In this document: positions 1-10,612 of the stretch, one piece after another
Layout of the letters: every line of letters starts with the position of its first letter
How positions within the stretch are numbered: position 1 is the first letter of the stretch
Source: Gambelia wislizenii
Lineage: Eukaryota > Chordata > Lepidosauria > Squamata > Crotaphytidae
Direction of reading: 5' to 3'
Assembly (NCBI GenBank): GCA_030847615.1
Contig: JAUMIR010000001.1
Coordinates: forward strand, 252,033,187 to 252,097,186
Length of the DNA: 64,000 nt
The notes under the pieces: model-generated
Database searches by the model: none
Seen by the model: the letters and a program-made list of their open reading frames with translations, nothing else
Told to the model about the DNA's origin: nothing
Program-made: the position numbers and the translations under genes

Positions 1-387
1 CCACTGGGGCATGGAAAAAGGGTCATGTCAGGGGAGGCATAGACATAACACGTCCAGCCCTCTTTATTTTGCCAGAATGATCACAGAAAAGGCATAGAAA
101 CTGAGCAGCCTTTTCAAAAAATTCAAAGAAATAGTCTCAACCAGTATTCCAAACCCAATATCCTTCTCTTCCATTCTCGACAGTCATTACACATAAAGAT
201 TTACAAAATCATACCAACAAATCATATAAACAACAGTCAAAAGACAAAGAAAGGTAACTATCAAAGAGTACCAGGATTTGGATCAAGTACTTGGGTTATT
301 TTTCATTCATCTCCTGTTTGTTAAATGTTATTTTTTCTTTTACACCTAAGTCCAAGAGATCCTCTGTCTATTCCAGTTTGTATAGTG
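1..387. other. unassigned AT-rich sequence
   Basis: I see no coding frame, RNA gene or recognisable repeat here. The sequence is AT-rich and single-copy in appearance. Confidence 0.4.
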
Positions 388-460
388 TATGTGTGCCTTC
401 AAGTTGCCTGTTGATTTATGGCAACCCCATGAATTTAATAGGGTTTTCTAAGGCAAGAAA
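388..460 (-). mobile_element. 5S-derived SINE, 3' tail fragment
   Basis: Reading on the minus strand, this matches the 3' half of the 5S-type SINEs at 20857-21091 and 42520-42766: the conserved block around 'gggttttctaaggcaag' and the Bov-B-like end 'gccttcaagttgcc'. The 5S-like head is absent, so this is a truncated copy. Confidence 0.7.
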
Positions 461-939
461 TCTAAAACCTGCTCTGAAAAACAGTATACTTGGCCTTAAT
501 GTACTGCTTATTAAAATTGATAATTTAGAAATGGATGCTATTTTAAAAACTAACAATCAAATTTTAAAAAGTTATTAACTGGATTTTATTTTTTAAAAAA
601 TACTATAAATAAAACACTAAATTTCTCTCTTGGCTGTCATTTAAAAATTATAGTTAAACTTAAATATCATCACAAGCATGCTAGCTAACCTATACTGACA
701 GTCTCATAAAAATTAATTAGTGGCTTTGTTGCTCTCTCACACACTGGGTTACCTACAATCAAATATGGAAAAGCAGGGAAACCCAGACTTCTTTGTCAGT
801 CTATGCATACAAACAGGTGGAAGTGTGGAAGATGCTACCTGTAGGCATCTGAAGGTACATTTTAATCTGAACTCAAATTAGCCTTGAAAGCCACACATTT
901 CCCTCTCCTAAAGTCATATCGGTACAAAGGGTATTTCTG

Positions 940-1195
940 CCATTGTCCACGTGTTCAGTGAATTGGATTACATTTAGGTCACACAACCGCAATGGCTGCA
1001 TTGTTTTTTTTTCTTCCCAGCATGCATATCCATAGCAACCAATAGCCTTTCTTGTTTTCCTGTCATTCTTATTGGCCACTTGCACTTTCATTGGATAACT
1101 CCCTTGACAGATTCCCTCGCCTGGGAGAATTAAATGCCTCCGCATTCAGTTTAGCCAACTATATTTAAAGTTCCCCACATGATTTTCCCTCAAGA
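940..1195 (+). promoter_or_regulatory. promoter-like cluster: E-box, CCAAT boxes, TATA-like
   Basis: Seen directly: a palindromic E-box CACGTG (948-953); ATTGG at 962-966; CCAAT at 1039-1043, overlapped by an RFX-like half site 'ccatagcaac'; ATTGGCC at 1071; ATTGG at 1090-1094; and a TATA-like 'ctatatttaaag' at 1159-1170. Four NF-Y cores within about 130 bp upstream of a TATA-like element is more than expected by chance. In promoters such cores are bound by NF-Y and USF/MYC-type factors. If real, transcription would start near 1190 on the plus strand. No open frame downstream supports a protein product, so an enhancer or a chance cluster is equally possible. Confidence 0.3.
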
Positions 1196-1364
1196 TTGAC
1201 AGGATTTTTTATAAAACTACAGAATGGAACAGCTATCGTAGTTTGTAAACCTATCATTCCAAATCCAGTAAATATTACAGGCCCATCCTCTCCATGTTTC
1301 TTTGAACCTACGGTATTTCCTACTGGGTCCAAAGGAATTTATTCTCGAATAAGGCTGTAATCCT

Positions 1365-1408
1365 CTGCCCTCTTACCTGGGAGTAAGTTCCACTGGACTT
1401 AGTTCTGT
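1365..1408 (+). repeat. remnant of a dispersed repeat with 'gagtaagtt' core
   Basis: The block 'ctgggagtaagttccactgg' is related to blocks at 17688-17722, 27748-27803, 33455-33485 and 47094-47123. These share a pattern like 'cccattga..caatgggacttact'. This is a common sauropsid repeat remnant; I cannot name the family. Confidence 0.4.
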
Positions 1409-2497
1409 GTAGGAATGTATAAAGTCACACCATTTCTTACAACAGGGCATTATCCGGGTGTGGGTGGGTGTGCTTAGGGGTCCTTCAAGTGGGGGAGGTC
1501 CTTCAATTGTTCACAACTTGAGCCTGGCGGGTGGGAAGTGGGCAAAGTTCATGGGGCCCAAAGATGTTTTATTTGGCATTCATGTCCGGCAAGCATAGTG
1601 TCAACATTTTTTGTTGTTCACCAGCTGCAGCCACAGGAAAGTCCACCAGCACCTGTCCTGCCCTCCAATCACCCCTCCACCCGTCCCAATTCCACCCTGA
1701 TCCCGATTCGGAGTGCAGGATAATGCACTGTTTCATCCAGCTGGTGTAGTTAGTTCCCTTTCACTGTAGTCAATGAGAAGGAAGAAGAAATTGCTTTTGT
1801 TTCCCCCCTCCCTACTGACAATGCTTCTTTCTTGTTCATGGTGAAATAGCAGGGCAGTGGATGTGGCAGTTATTTCATAAGCAGAACTCTGGGGTATCTC
1901 CCCACCACTTGGATTAATGGGAGTTAGGGTTGCTCCATTAGTGTTTCTACACTTGAAAGCTAGGGTGGTCAATTTACTCCACTAAGTATCCCTGCAATAA
2001 GCAAGATTTGCCCCACCTTCTGTTGGATGTAGGAACCCAGTTCAAGTCTGTGGTAAGCAAACTGTGTAAGAAGAATAGTCTTCCAGAAAGTAAAGGTGGT
2101 TGTTTTCACCATGCAACAACTTCAGAATATCAGGGAGGTTGGCGTTCAATGAAGATGTGGTGGCTCGAGGGAGGGGAGGGGAGTTAGGAGTTTTGAGGGA
2201 ACTTGAAGCAAAGGCATTTCTCTTTTAAAAAAAACTGGTGGAATTTTTAATCACTTTTTGTCTGTACTCCAGTGTCTTACGATTACAATTAGTACTATGG
2301 TTGGTTCAAAGGAACCCAAGTTCATACAGGATGGTATGGTGGTGGTGGTGGGGAAACTAATGAAGAAAAGTCTCTTTGTAGCTGTGATTTTCTAGTGGTG
2401 GGCCAGGACCTGCCAAGTGGGCAATGAAACCCTTGTAGAGACACTCTCAGGCACTGGCTACTTCAAATATGGCAACACACGTTGAGTGTCCAAAGTA

Positions 2498-2710
2498 CAG
2501 TTGTCCTCTGTATCCATGGATTTGGTATGCACGGATTTAAGTATTCACGGCTTGAAAATATTCTTACAAAAATAATAATCCAAAAAGCCATCTTATATAA
2601 GGGACACCATTTTGCTATGCCATTGCATATAATGGGACTTGAGTATTCACAGATTTTGGTATCCATGGGGGTCCTGGAACCAAACCTCAGTGAATATGAA
2701 GGGACAACTG
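2498..2710 (+). mobile_element. Tigger-like MITE (MER2-like ends), 213 bp
   Basis: Non-autonomous TcMar-Tigger-like DNA element. It starts 'cagttgtcctctgtatcc' and ends with the inverted form 'gaagggacaactg'. It is flanked by a TA duplication (2496-2497 and 2711-2712). The interior has the typical 'ggatttggtatgc' and 'gggtcctggaacc' blocks. The copy at 45984-46484 is a close relative. Confidence 0.8.
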
Positions 2711-3855
2711 TACTTCTTTTCTGAGCAAGGAGATATTATTGATAGGTTGGGCCTAAACAAATGAACAGTTCCATGGACGACCCTTTGCTAGTAGAAAAAA
2801 AGAGAATCCCTGGTGTGCGTGCCGTGGGTGGGCCTGCATGCAAGTGTGCATAAGGGAAAGTCTACTGGCCATGGCTCATTAAAATCAATTTAACAAACTC
2901 TCTGGAAATTCTGGCTATTCCCTCAAATGTTCTTTATCTTAGTCATTTTAAAGCAACATTCCTGGAAGAGTGACATATGCTTACATTGTTAAAAAAAACA
3001 AGCAGGAACCCAAAGGGACTTAGAGGTGTTAAAAGAAAATACACCCAGTGTTGCATTGTTCCTTTTGTTCCTGTTGATTCCCCAAAAAAGACTGTCATAC
3101 CCCCAGTCCAAAGTAGATACCCTGACCAGTGCCAAATGCAATGCCACACTCAGGGTATTTATGGGCTGCTCTGGCTAAGGTGCCTCCCCCTCCTCCTCCT
3201 GTTCTTTATCACCAATGCATGACTTTAAAAACCAGATAATGTAAACTAATACAAAATCTCAGGTTCTCCTACAGCACATGCCCTTGCAGTACGAGCTGTT
3301 TTTAGTCTGAAGAGTGTGTTTGAAATTCCTACAGTGTCAGATTTCCAGTTACCAGACTTCACATTCCAGGTCCAGGCACGACTGCGGTTGAACGGGATTA
3401 GCAGACCACTCTACAACATTATGTATTACATAGCTTTTACTTTCCAGGCTTTACAAATCCATAAAAAATAATGATCATTTGATGACCTAAGTTACTGAGT
3501 GGAAAACAAATATTGAAAAAGAAAAGCCTTCACTTATGCTACCAGTATTTGCTTCAAGCTGCGCAGAGCTGAAGGCCCTTCATTATTTGCTGGCAGGGAA
3601 ACTAAAACAGAGACACTTTCCCAACAAGGCTGGTGGGTAGGCAGATCCAGGTCCTCCTTTCTGTTACACAACTGCACTCTGCTACAATGCTACCAACACC
3701 GTGGCCATTCCTAATTCACTCTTGGCACGAAAAATCTAGGTGCTGCTCAACTTTAAATTATTTTGCATCCTCTTCTATTCTGAACCCCAGGAAGAAAATG
3801 AATGATGCTGTCATGAATCAGGAACTGCTCACTGGGTGTAACTAGTGCCTGAATT
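2711..3855. other. unassigned sequence
   Basis: No credible gene. A pyrimidine-rich stretch near 3180-3205 and short chance frames on both strands are all that stand out. Confidence 0.4.
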
Positions 3856-3926
3856 AGACCTCCCTGAAATGAGAAACTCAACCTCTTCCAACTCTACAAT
3901 TCTATGGTTCTATGGTTCAATGGTTC
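3856..3926 (+). mobile_element. CR1 LINE 3' terminus fragment
   Basis: Contains the CR1 3' end signature: 'ctcttccaactctacaattc' followed by the short terminal repeat 'tctatggttctatggttc'. Only the last ~70 bp of the element remain. It lies directly before the L2 fragment. Confidence 0.7.
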
Positions 3927-4439
3927 AGTGATGATGACTCCTTGTATTGAATCGTCACTGGATTCAATTCTGAGTCTGGAGGCCCAGGTCTCAACAGTGA
4001 CAAGGAGAGCTTTTGCACAGTTAAAGCTAGTGTGCCAGCTGCGCCCGTTCCTAGAGAAGTCGGATCTCGCCACAGTGGTACGTGCCTTGGTTACATCCCA
4101 TTTCGATTACTGTAATGTGCTCTATGTGGGGCTGCCTCTGAAAAGTGCTCAGAAACGTCAGTTGGCCCAAAGAGAAGCAGCCAGGTTGTTAACTAGGATT
4201 GGCAACAACTCCCTTGTTGCAACAACTCCATCAGCCACTGGTCCATTTCCAGGCACAATTCAAAATGCTGGTTTTGACCTATAAAGCCCTACATGACCTG
4301 GGTCCAGGTTATTTGAAGAACTGTATCTCTCTTTATGAGCTCTTAGATCATCTGGAGAAGCCCTTCTCTCTATCCCACCATAATCTCAAGCTCATTTGGT
4401 GGGAATGAGGAAGAGAGCCTTTCTCCATGGCTACTCCTA

Positions 4440-5888
4440 GGTGCCAGTTAGACGGTAGTTTTTGTTGCGGGGCGTCCCAGGACTTCTTGATCCCATATTC
4501 GTCCCTCCCTGTTTACACGATTTTTGTCTCTGAATTCGATATCCTGGGAGATCCCAGGATCATTGTTTACATGGCATCTTGTCCCGTGATATGTATCTTC
4601 TCCCACTATATACTACCCCGGTTTTTTGTTTGTTTGTTTGTTTGTTTACATGAGTTTAAGGTCCCGGGATTTTCTTTTAGCTGTCAATCAAGGATGCAAT
4701 TACTTGTTTTTTCACTACCTCAGTGACGTACTTCCTTTAGAGTTCCGCACCACGAGTGGTTCTATTGGCTGGCTCAAATGTTTGCTCAAGCTTCTGCGTT
4801 GGGGATGAGGGGATGAATGAGTGTTGCATTGGGGATGAGGGGATGAGGGGAGGAATGAGCAATCCGTGACCTAATGTGGGGAGGAAGGAGCGATCAGTGG
4901 CTAAACCCTGTGCTTTCCTTCTGAATGGAAAGAACACCACTTAAAGCAAGCTAAACTGGGGAGGAAGGAGTGATCAGTTGGTGCTGGGGAGTGTGAGAGA
5001 GGTCAAAAGCAGAACGGACTGGAGCCCCGGCACGCATGCACACACACACAAGCCCAAACCAGTATACTTTCAGCCAGGAAGCTGAGTGCAGGGGCCCAGA
5101 GGCATGCAGTTGTCCTGTCTCTTTAAAATGTTAACCCTTTAAGCAGAGGCAGATGTGGAGTGAAGTTTTCAAGCCCATGCAGGGGATCATAAGGGGAGGA
5201 CACACAAGGCATTTTAAAAGACAAACCTCGGTGCCTAGACGCTGGCATTTTTTACTGTGCCTTGGTGGAGTGGTGATGGTGGATGAATGTGTGATCATCC
5301 GCTCAGACGCTGGCATTTTTTTTACTGTGCCTTTAAACCCATGGAGGGGGATGCAGGCAGGGGTTGAATGGGTGATCCTCTGCCCACAATCTCTTTATAA
5401 TTTACTCTCTCTTTAAAATTTAAACGCAGCATTCAGGGGAGGGACAGGTTAAAGCTGAAGGGTTTGCAGTGTAAAAATCCATTGAACAAGGTGATGTAGT
5501 GCAGAAACACACACACAAACACAAACCTACGTGCAGCTGGAAGGGATGCCTTTGTTTTCAACTGGTGAGGCTGAATCTATTGAACCGGTGACTGACCTCT
5601 CATTTTCTGGTTTCTGAACTCTCAGTCTGCCCCCCCTCCCCATTACCATTTCCAGTCATCACCTAGTACCGAAATATCTTTTCCCTAGCTGTTTACATTT
5701 CCAATTTTCTGAATCCTCCTGTGACTTTTTTAAAAACCACCACAAACCGCAGGACTGGAAGTCCTGCAGGTTGTGGGATAAAAGGTGGGCCCCCTTCCGA
5801 AAATGATGTGTCCGACCCGATGTACGTGTAAACAACCAGGGTTCGACATGAATTCTTCCCACTACTTTTTCATCGTGTAAACGGCTCC
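4440..5888. mobile_element. Harbinger-like non-autonomous element, 1449 bp
   Basis: Sequence homologous to 14762-15874 across most of its length, including the block 'cttcctttagagttccgc'. Ends are imperfect inverted repeats (GGTGCCAGTTA at the left, reverse complement of the right end GGAGCCGTTTA). A 3-bp target duplication CTA flanks it (4437-4439 and 5889-5891). It carries no transposase. The 3-bp duplication suits the PIF/Harbinger superfamily, but this assignment is inference. It sits inside the L2 copy and is therefore younger. Confidence 0.75.
4797..4862 (+). repeat. short tandem repeat, ggggatgag units
   Basis: Repeats of 'ttggggatgaggggatga' type lie inside the Harbinger-like element. 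They are absent at the equivalent place in the 14762-15874 copy. Confidence 0.6.
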
Positions 5889-6122
5889 CTAGACTTTGGA
5901 ACTGTCTCCCTAGAGAAGCCAGAATGGCCCCGTCTCTACTCTCCTTTCAGCAACAAGTAAAAACATTCTTGTGCCATTAGGCATTTTCAATCTGATGGGG
6001 GCTGGGCTTGTACATGCTGGGCAGTTTGGTTTTTAAGATGTATATAGTTTTGTTGCATTTTAATATTTTAAATGTTTTAGTACTGTAAATTGTTTAATCT
6101 GTTTTTTAATTTTCATATTTAT

Positions 6123-6348
6123 AGATTTTCTTTGGAGTTTTTCCAGGCTGTGAGGCCGTGTTCTGAAATAGTCTCTGTCGTTTCACCTGCATCTGTGGCT
6201 GGCATCTTCAGAGAATCTTCTCTGAAGATGTCCGCCACAGATGTAGGTGAAACACCAGAAAGAAACTATTCCAGAACACGGCCTCACAGCCCGGAAAAAA
6301 CCCCAAGAAAATATATGGATGCCGGCCGTGAAAGCCTTCAACTGCACA
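6123..6348 (+). mobile_element. palindromic retroposon with 12-bp target duplication
   Basis: The body is a long inverted repeat: the left arm includes 'ccaggctgtgaggccgtgtt' and the right arm its complement around 'aacacggcctcacagcc', with a small loop near 'cagagaatcttctctgaag'. A one-sided tail 'ggatgccggccgtgaaagcc' follows. It is flanked by a perfect 12-bp direct repeat TTTCATATTTAT (6111-6122 and 6349-6360). Duplications of that length indicate LINE-type retroposition. The copy at 17938-18101 has the same arms and tail. It interrupts the L2 3' UTR. Confidence 0.85.
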
Positions 6349-6464
6349 TTTCATATTTATATTTATATGCTTAATGTTTATGTATTGCTTTAAACTCCCT
6401 GTTAGCTGCCTTGAGTCCCTATATTGGGAGAAAGGTGGGATATAAATATAATAAATAAATAAAT

Positions 6465-7221
6465 GATTAAGTACTGAAATAAAACCAATCAGCTTGGCTG
6501 TATTAAGGAGTTTAATTATTTGACTAGAAAACTCAGTGCTAACAAAGTTTAGCCCATGAAGACAAGTAGGAGGACACACCCAAAGGAGAGGAAATGAGTT
6601 TGTTTAACTTAATTTTATGGGTGAAAGAATTTCTTTCTTAATCACAGCTGTTGTTGCTGCTGCTACAACTCCTACTAAAAGTTCAGCAGCCCTGTCCTCT
6701 CCTGTGTCCAGTTATTCTGTCTTCCAAGAAAGCTGATCTCCAGTTCTGTACGTATCATACATGCACAAATATGTACAGGGCATAATATTTTGCCAGCTGC
6801 AGCTTATGAGTTCTCCGACCTCTACCGTATACTTTGGCAGTAGTCTGATGTTTAATCATTTTTCTCTCACCAACTGCAAACTTTGACTTACCCAGTAGCC
6901 TACAGCTACCCTGCTACAGCAAAAAGTTTGTCTGCTCCATTCTCCTGAAGGTTCTAACTCACTGCAGGTGAATATGAGACAGCAATTCCAAAATGTGAAC
7001 ATAGAGGGAATGGAAGAAATGAGTGTCAACAGAGGAGTAGCAGCCACTGTCATCACAGAATGTGCCTCAAATGGGTCAAGTTCAAAAATGATTACGGGGC
7101 AAGCTGAATCAACTGTAAAGTGTCCCAGAGGAAGAAAGAGATATGGCTAACGCTGGAGTTCTATGCACATTTCTCTGGCAACAAGTCCCATGGGGGAAGG
7201 GAATCTTAATGTGCATCTTAG
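6465..7221. other. unassigned sequence
   Basis: No gene or repeat recognised. Open frames at 6856-7150 overlap on opposite strands and look like chance. Confidence 0.4.
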
Positions 7222-8116
7222 GGATTGTCTAAATGGTGAAAATACTCCTCATGGAATGTGAGGAAAACACAACCTGTCTTAATGGCGTCCCGTATCGTAT
7301 CACTGTATTCAGAAAGAGGGGGGCTAAATACGCCATATAGTCCAAAGGAAAAGCCTTCGTGGCTTTTCCTGGAGTTTAAAAAAAAACAGTGGGGGGAATG
7401 CGCATTCCTGCTCATTGAGACAAGAAGTGAATTGATTCGCTTTCCCAAAAGAGCAGAAGCTGAAAGCTAATTGGCCAGACAGGTATGGGGGTAGGGCTTG
7501 CTAACAAAGAAAGCGCCTGGAACCGTCATGGTCCCCACCCACCCCCCGCCTTAGCGAACAATATGCATTTTTAAGAAAAACCTGTTTGGCAGCAGCAACT
7601 GGTAAGAATAAAGCACGAGTAATTCACTCATGGCCACCATCTTGATTTGCAAGCATGCCTGTTTTCCAGGCTGACCATATGTAGTGATTTGAATAGGACA
7701 GTCCCATTTTTTTCATATTTTCAGACCATCACATTGTTTTAACAGAAAAGTCCATTTTTGTCCCCTTTTTGAGACCAGGACAAATTGCAGCTGCTTTGGG
7801 TCCCCTCAACAGGCTGGGCCCGGGGCAACTCAACTCACTGCCCATTTGCCACATGTTAAAGATGACCCACCCTCACCGGAAACAGAAGCTGCATGGAAAC
7901 AGGATCCTTGCGTTCCCGTTTTTCAAAGCCTTGTGAGAGACAGAGCAGAACAGAGGACTAGAGAGGCTAGAGCAGAGCACCGCAGTGTGATTGAGCAGCA
8001 GGTTACAGGTAAGTACTTGGGCACTGGTGTAGTAGCAAGGGTGGGCAGAGGGGTTGGAGAGGAACTTTTCTGGGGCAGCGATGCCCACTTTCCCTGTTGG
8101 CGGCAGCAGCAGCACG

Positions 8117-8136
8117 GGGGGGGGGGGGCGGGGGGG
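8117..8136 (+). repeat. poly-G run
   Basis: A G homopolymer interrupted by one C, inside the composite MITE. Such runs are prone to sequencing and assembly error. Confidence 0.9.
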
Positions 8137-8639
8137 CTGCTGCGAGGTACCTCACAGCTGGGAATTTCTTTGGCAGGCAGCAGGAGGAGGGAGCGAGCTT
8201 TGGCTCTTTGGGCCATGTGGCCAACAGAATATTAGCATTCGGCCCCTCAAGGGACAGGCCATTCCCAGCCCCTTGATTGCCCACACATCCTTCCCCTCCC
8301 CTGCCACTCACATCGAGAGATAGCCTGTCCTTGGACATGGAGGCCCTTCCCTCTGTCCACCTCACATGCCCCTGGCTTGGGATTTTTTGAATGTAATTTT
8401 GAGATTGTAGACCCTGGCTGCAGGCCTTATTTTAACTGCGGGCTTGCAGTCTTGTAGTGTTTTTGCCTTTCCAGGGTTCACTTGTTTTTAATTATACGTA
8501 GAGTTTTGCCTGCTCTATTATGTGGGCCATTTGGATGGGCTATTACCCCCCTTCTTTTCTGGCCAGCTCTGGACGCATATATTAATTACATTGTCTTGGG
8601 TTTAAGTTTGTGGGTGCTATGTTGGACAATTGCTTTCCA

Positions 8640-8985
8640 GGGTGTGGGGGCATTGTGGGCATGTTAGGGTTGGTGGCTTGCGCTGTGTGTATGATTGTTC
8701 CTAACTGTGCAGGCGGCGACTGATCGTTTTGTGTATGGGTGTGTTTGTTGCTGACTGCCATCAGCTTTATTGCATGTGGTTGATCATTTTATGTATGTGG
8801 GTGTGTTGCTGACTGTTTTCACCTTTAAATTGCATGTGGGTGTGGTGGTAATTGTTACGTGTGTGAGGTTGATTGTGTTGGTATGTTTGATGGATTGGGT
8901 GTGCATCTTTGATTATTTCGGTGTGTTTGGTGGGACTGCCATTTTGTGGGGGTGTTTGTTGTTTCGGCCTCCATTTTAGTTTTTG
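8640..8985 (+). repeat. strand-asymmetric G/T-rich tract with degenerate repeats
   Basis: The plus strand is strongly enriched in G and T and poor in A and C for about 340 bp. Degenerate repeats are visible, for example 'tgatcgttttgtgtatg' versus 'tgatcattttatgtatg', repeated 'gttgctgactg', and repeated 'gcatgtgg'. The open frames here simply reflect the lack of stop codons in such sequence; they look like runs of V, C, L and G, not a folded protein. Confidence 0.6.
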
Positions 8986-8989
8986 GATT

Positions 8990-9040
8990 TGGGCTAAGCA
9001 GGGTCAGCACTGGTTGGTATTTGTATGAGAGACCACCAGC
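8990..9040 (+). mobile_element. 5S-derived SINE head fragment
   Basis: 'taagcagggtcagcactgg' and 'tatgagagaccacc' match the part of 5S rRNA that forms the head of the 5S-type SINEs. Only about 50 bp remain. Confidence 0.6.
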
Positions 9041-9295
9041 AGCTCCGTCCCTTTTGTGCCATCCAATGTCCCATTTTCTCTCAAGGAAATAGGGTCAGCC
9101 TATTGTTTGCACAGCAAATGCGGGTAAGCTTTGCATGTCTGCAATCTGCCAACCCCCCTCCCAAAATTATTAAGACAAATCACAGCTGCTGCGAGTTGCC
9201 TTTACTGTGGTGCTCCCGCTTATTTTTGTCTCGTATAGATAACCTTTTAATAAACATTCATCGTGTTGGACTGCCAGGACAGCAAGTGCTTACAA

Positions 9296-9500
9296 GGGTG
9301 GGAAGTATGTGGTTTCTAGGCTACATGTGGCCCCAAGGGCCTTTTCTGCGGTGCACCATCCTAAATCACCAAGGGAACTTTGAGGAAAAATGGAGAATAG
9401 TGCCTCCAGAGGCCTCTGGAGGAGGGATTTTCTATTTAAATGTTATTTCAGGCCCCTTCCTTTAAAGGCCCAAAATAACATTTCAAGAAAAAAACAAGCA
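9296..9500. mobile_element. probable decayed hAT-like MITE
   Basis: The start 'gtgggaagtatgtggtttct' and the block 'acatgtggccccaagg' resemble hAT-type non-autonomous elements. Inverted segments are present: 'aaatgttatttcaggcccc' and 'ggcccaaaataacattt'. The ends are not well defined. Confidence 0.35.
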
Positions 9501-10544
9501 TGTGTAGTCCACAGGGTTCCTGGTGTGGCAGAAAATGGGGTGAGTGTGCCCTCTTTCAACACTTCGACACCACCATTCCCCACACTTCAAGGAGAACAAG
9601 AGACCAAGCCCAGGAAGTCTGAGAATAGAGGCCCCTTCTATAGAAGGCTAACAACCCTGTGCCTGAGGTGGGACATCAAAGGTGATGGCATTCCGTCATG
9701 ATCCACAATGCAGTGCAGTGAGGAACCAGATTACATGAGCAACATAACAGCCTCTTCTTTTCTTTGGGGGCGAGCTAAACTGCAAAGAAAGCAACCATGC
9801 AGATGACCTTCCTTAGCCTATGGTCTCTTTATATTCAGATCATCTCAAGCAAAGCTAGCTTTTCCTCTCAGAGGGTGCCTGGAATTAAAGAACCTATTGA
9901 GAAACATGCTGCTATTCCATGACCTTTTCAAAAGTGAAAGGGGCTAAAGCAGATTGTAATGGCTTGCTACTTAAATTAACAACATGTGTCATTCTGTATG
10001 TTGCACGTTTTTTCGACACAGCATAATACCTTGAGAGTCATTAACCTCTTGGCACCAACAGTTCCTGCTTCCATGCTAAGTAGTCGCGCCTTTTGTCTTG
10101 CAAACCCTTTGCCCTATTAAGAGAGCCCAGGATTAGGATTGGGGTCTGTCTCTAGCCTTTTGTTCCTTGGATCAGCATGGGATGAAGGTTTTATGCAAGC
10201 AAAAACACTCAGCCTTCTGGAAAGAGTGCTTTGCATCTCATTGAATTAACTTGCTTGATCAGTCTAGAGATGAGGCTATTTGGAAAAACATTACAGAAGC
10301 CCTTGTGGCCAAAGTGAAGACATTTCTGCTTCACTTTCCAGTGGATGGTGACAGCCTTTAGGTATTTCTGTCAGAACAGCACAGGGAGTTTTCCCCATCT
10401 TAAAACCATCCTGGAACATGTTGCTGTGGTTGCTCATGATGGAGGACAGAGAGCCTGGTGTTAGTGGGAAAAGGCCAGCAGCAAGAATGTGAGGCAATGC
10501 CTGGTGCCCACATGTATATATATATGATAATGCAGTACCAGACA
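9501..10544. other. unassigned sequence
   Basis: Mostly single-copy in appearance, with no coding frame I can support. The (AT)-rich stretch near 10513-10525 is a short microsatellite. Confidence 0.4.
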
Positions 10545-10612
10545 GCTTTATACTGTAAGCTGCTTCAGATCCCACATTGGGAGAAAGGTGGGATATAAAT
10601 AAAATAAATAAA
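10545..10612 (+). mobile_element. L2-type LINE 3' tail
   Basis: 'gggagaaaggtgggatataa' followed by (ATAA)n is the same 3' end as in the L2 copies at 6430-6464 and 29110-29165. The upstream part is missing or too diverged to follow. Confidence 0.7.

Larger units (their letters stand above)
461..2497. other. unassigned, mostly single-copy sequence
   Basis: No credible coding frame; the longest frames overlap on both strands and lack gene-like features. It contains the promoter-like motif cluster at 940-1195 and a short dispersed-repeat remnant at 1365-1408. The rest is unassigned. Confidence 0.4.
3930..6464 (+). mobile_element. LINE-2 ORF2 C-terminus and 3' UTR, split by two insertions
   Basis: The frame from about 3930 encodes the C-terminal part of an L2 reverse transcriptase, with blocks such as 'SLEAQVST', 'AFAQLKLVCQLRPFLEKSDL', 'DYCNVLYVGLPLKS' and 'VLTYKALHDLGPGYL'. 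It continues after the insertion at 4440-5888 with a block equivalent to 'lWNsLPrevR' and the segment leading into the 3' UTR. After the insertion at 6123-6348 it finishes with the L2 tail 'gggagaaaggtgggatataa' and an (ATAA)n tract ending near 6464. Frameshifts and stops make it non-functional. Removing both insertions restores one contiguous L2 3' end. Confidence 0.85.
7222..9246. mobile_element. Harbinger-like MITE family, enlarged composite copy
   Basis: The left part (7222-7660) matches 16212-16660, including 'gaaaatactcctcatgg', 'gggggctaaatacgcca' and 'gagtaattcactca'. The right part (about 9100-9246) matches 16720-16848, including 'aagctttgcatgtctgcaat' and 'cagctgctgcgagttg'. About 1.4 kb of extra sequence (7665-9100) separates the two halves: a poly-G run, a G/T-skewed tract and a 5S-SINE fragment. 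A flanking duplication is not clear. Confidence 0.65.

Noticed and set aside
7846..8365. Overlapping open frames on both strands as coding sequence
   Set aside because: Four overlapping frames on both strands in a GC-rich segment with a poly-G run are typical of chance.
8770..8979. Membrane protein frame rich in V, L, C and F
   Set aside because: It reflects G/T-skewed sequence that lacks stop codons; no start context or homologue.
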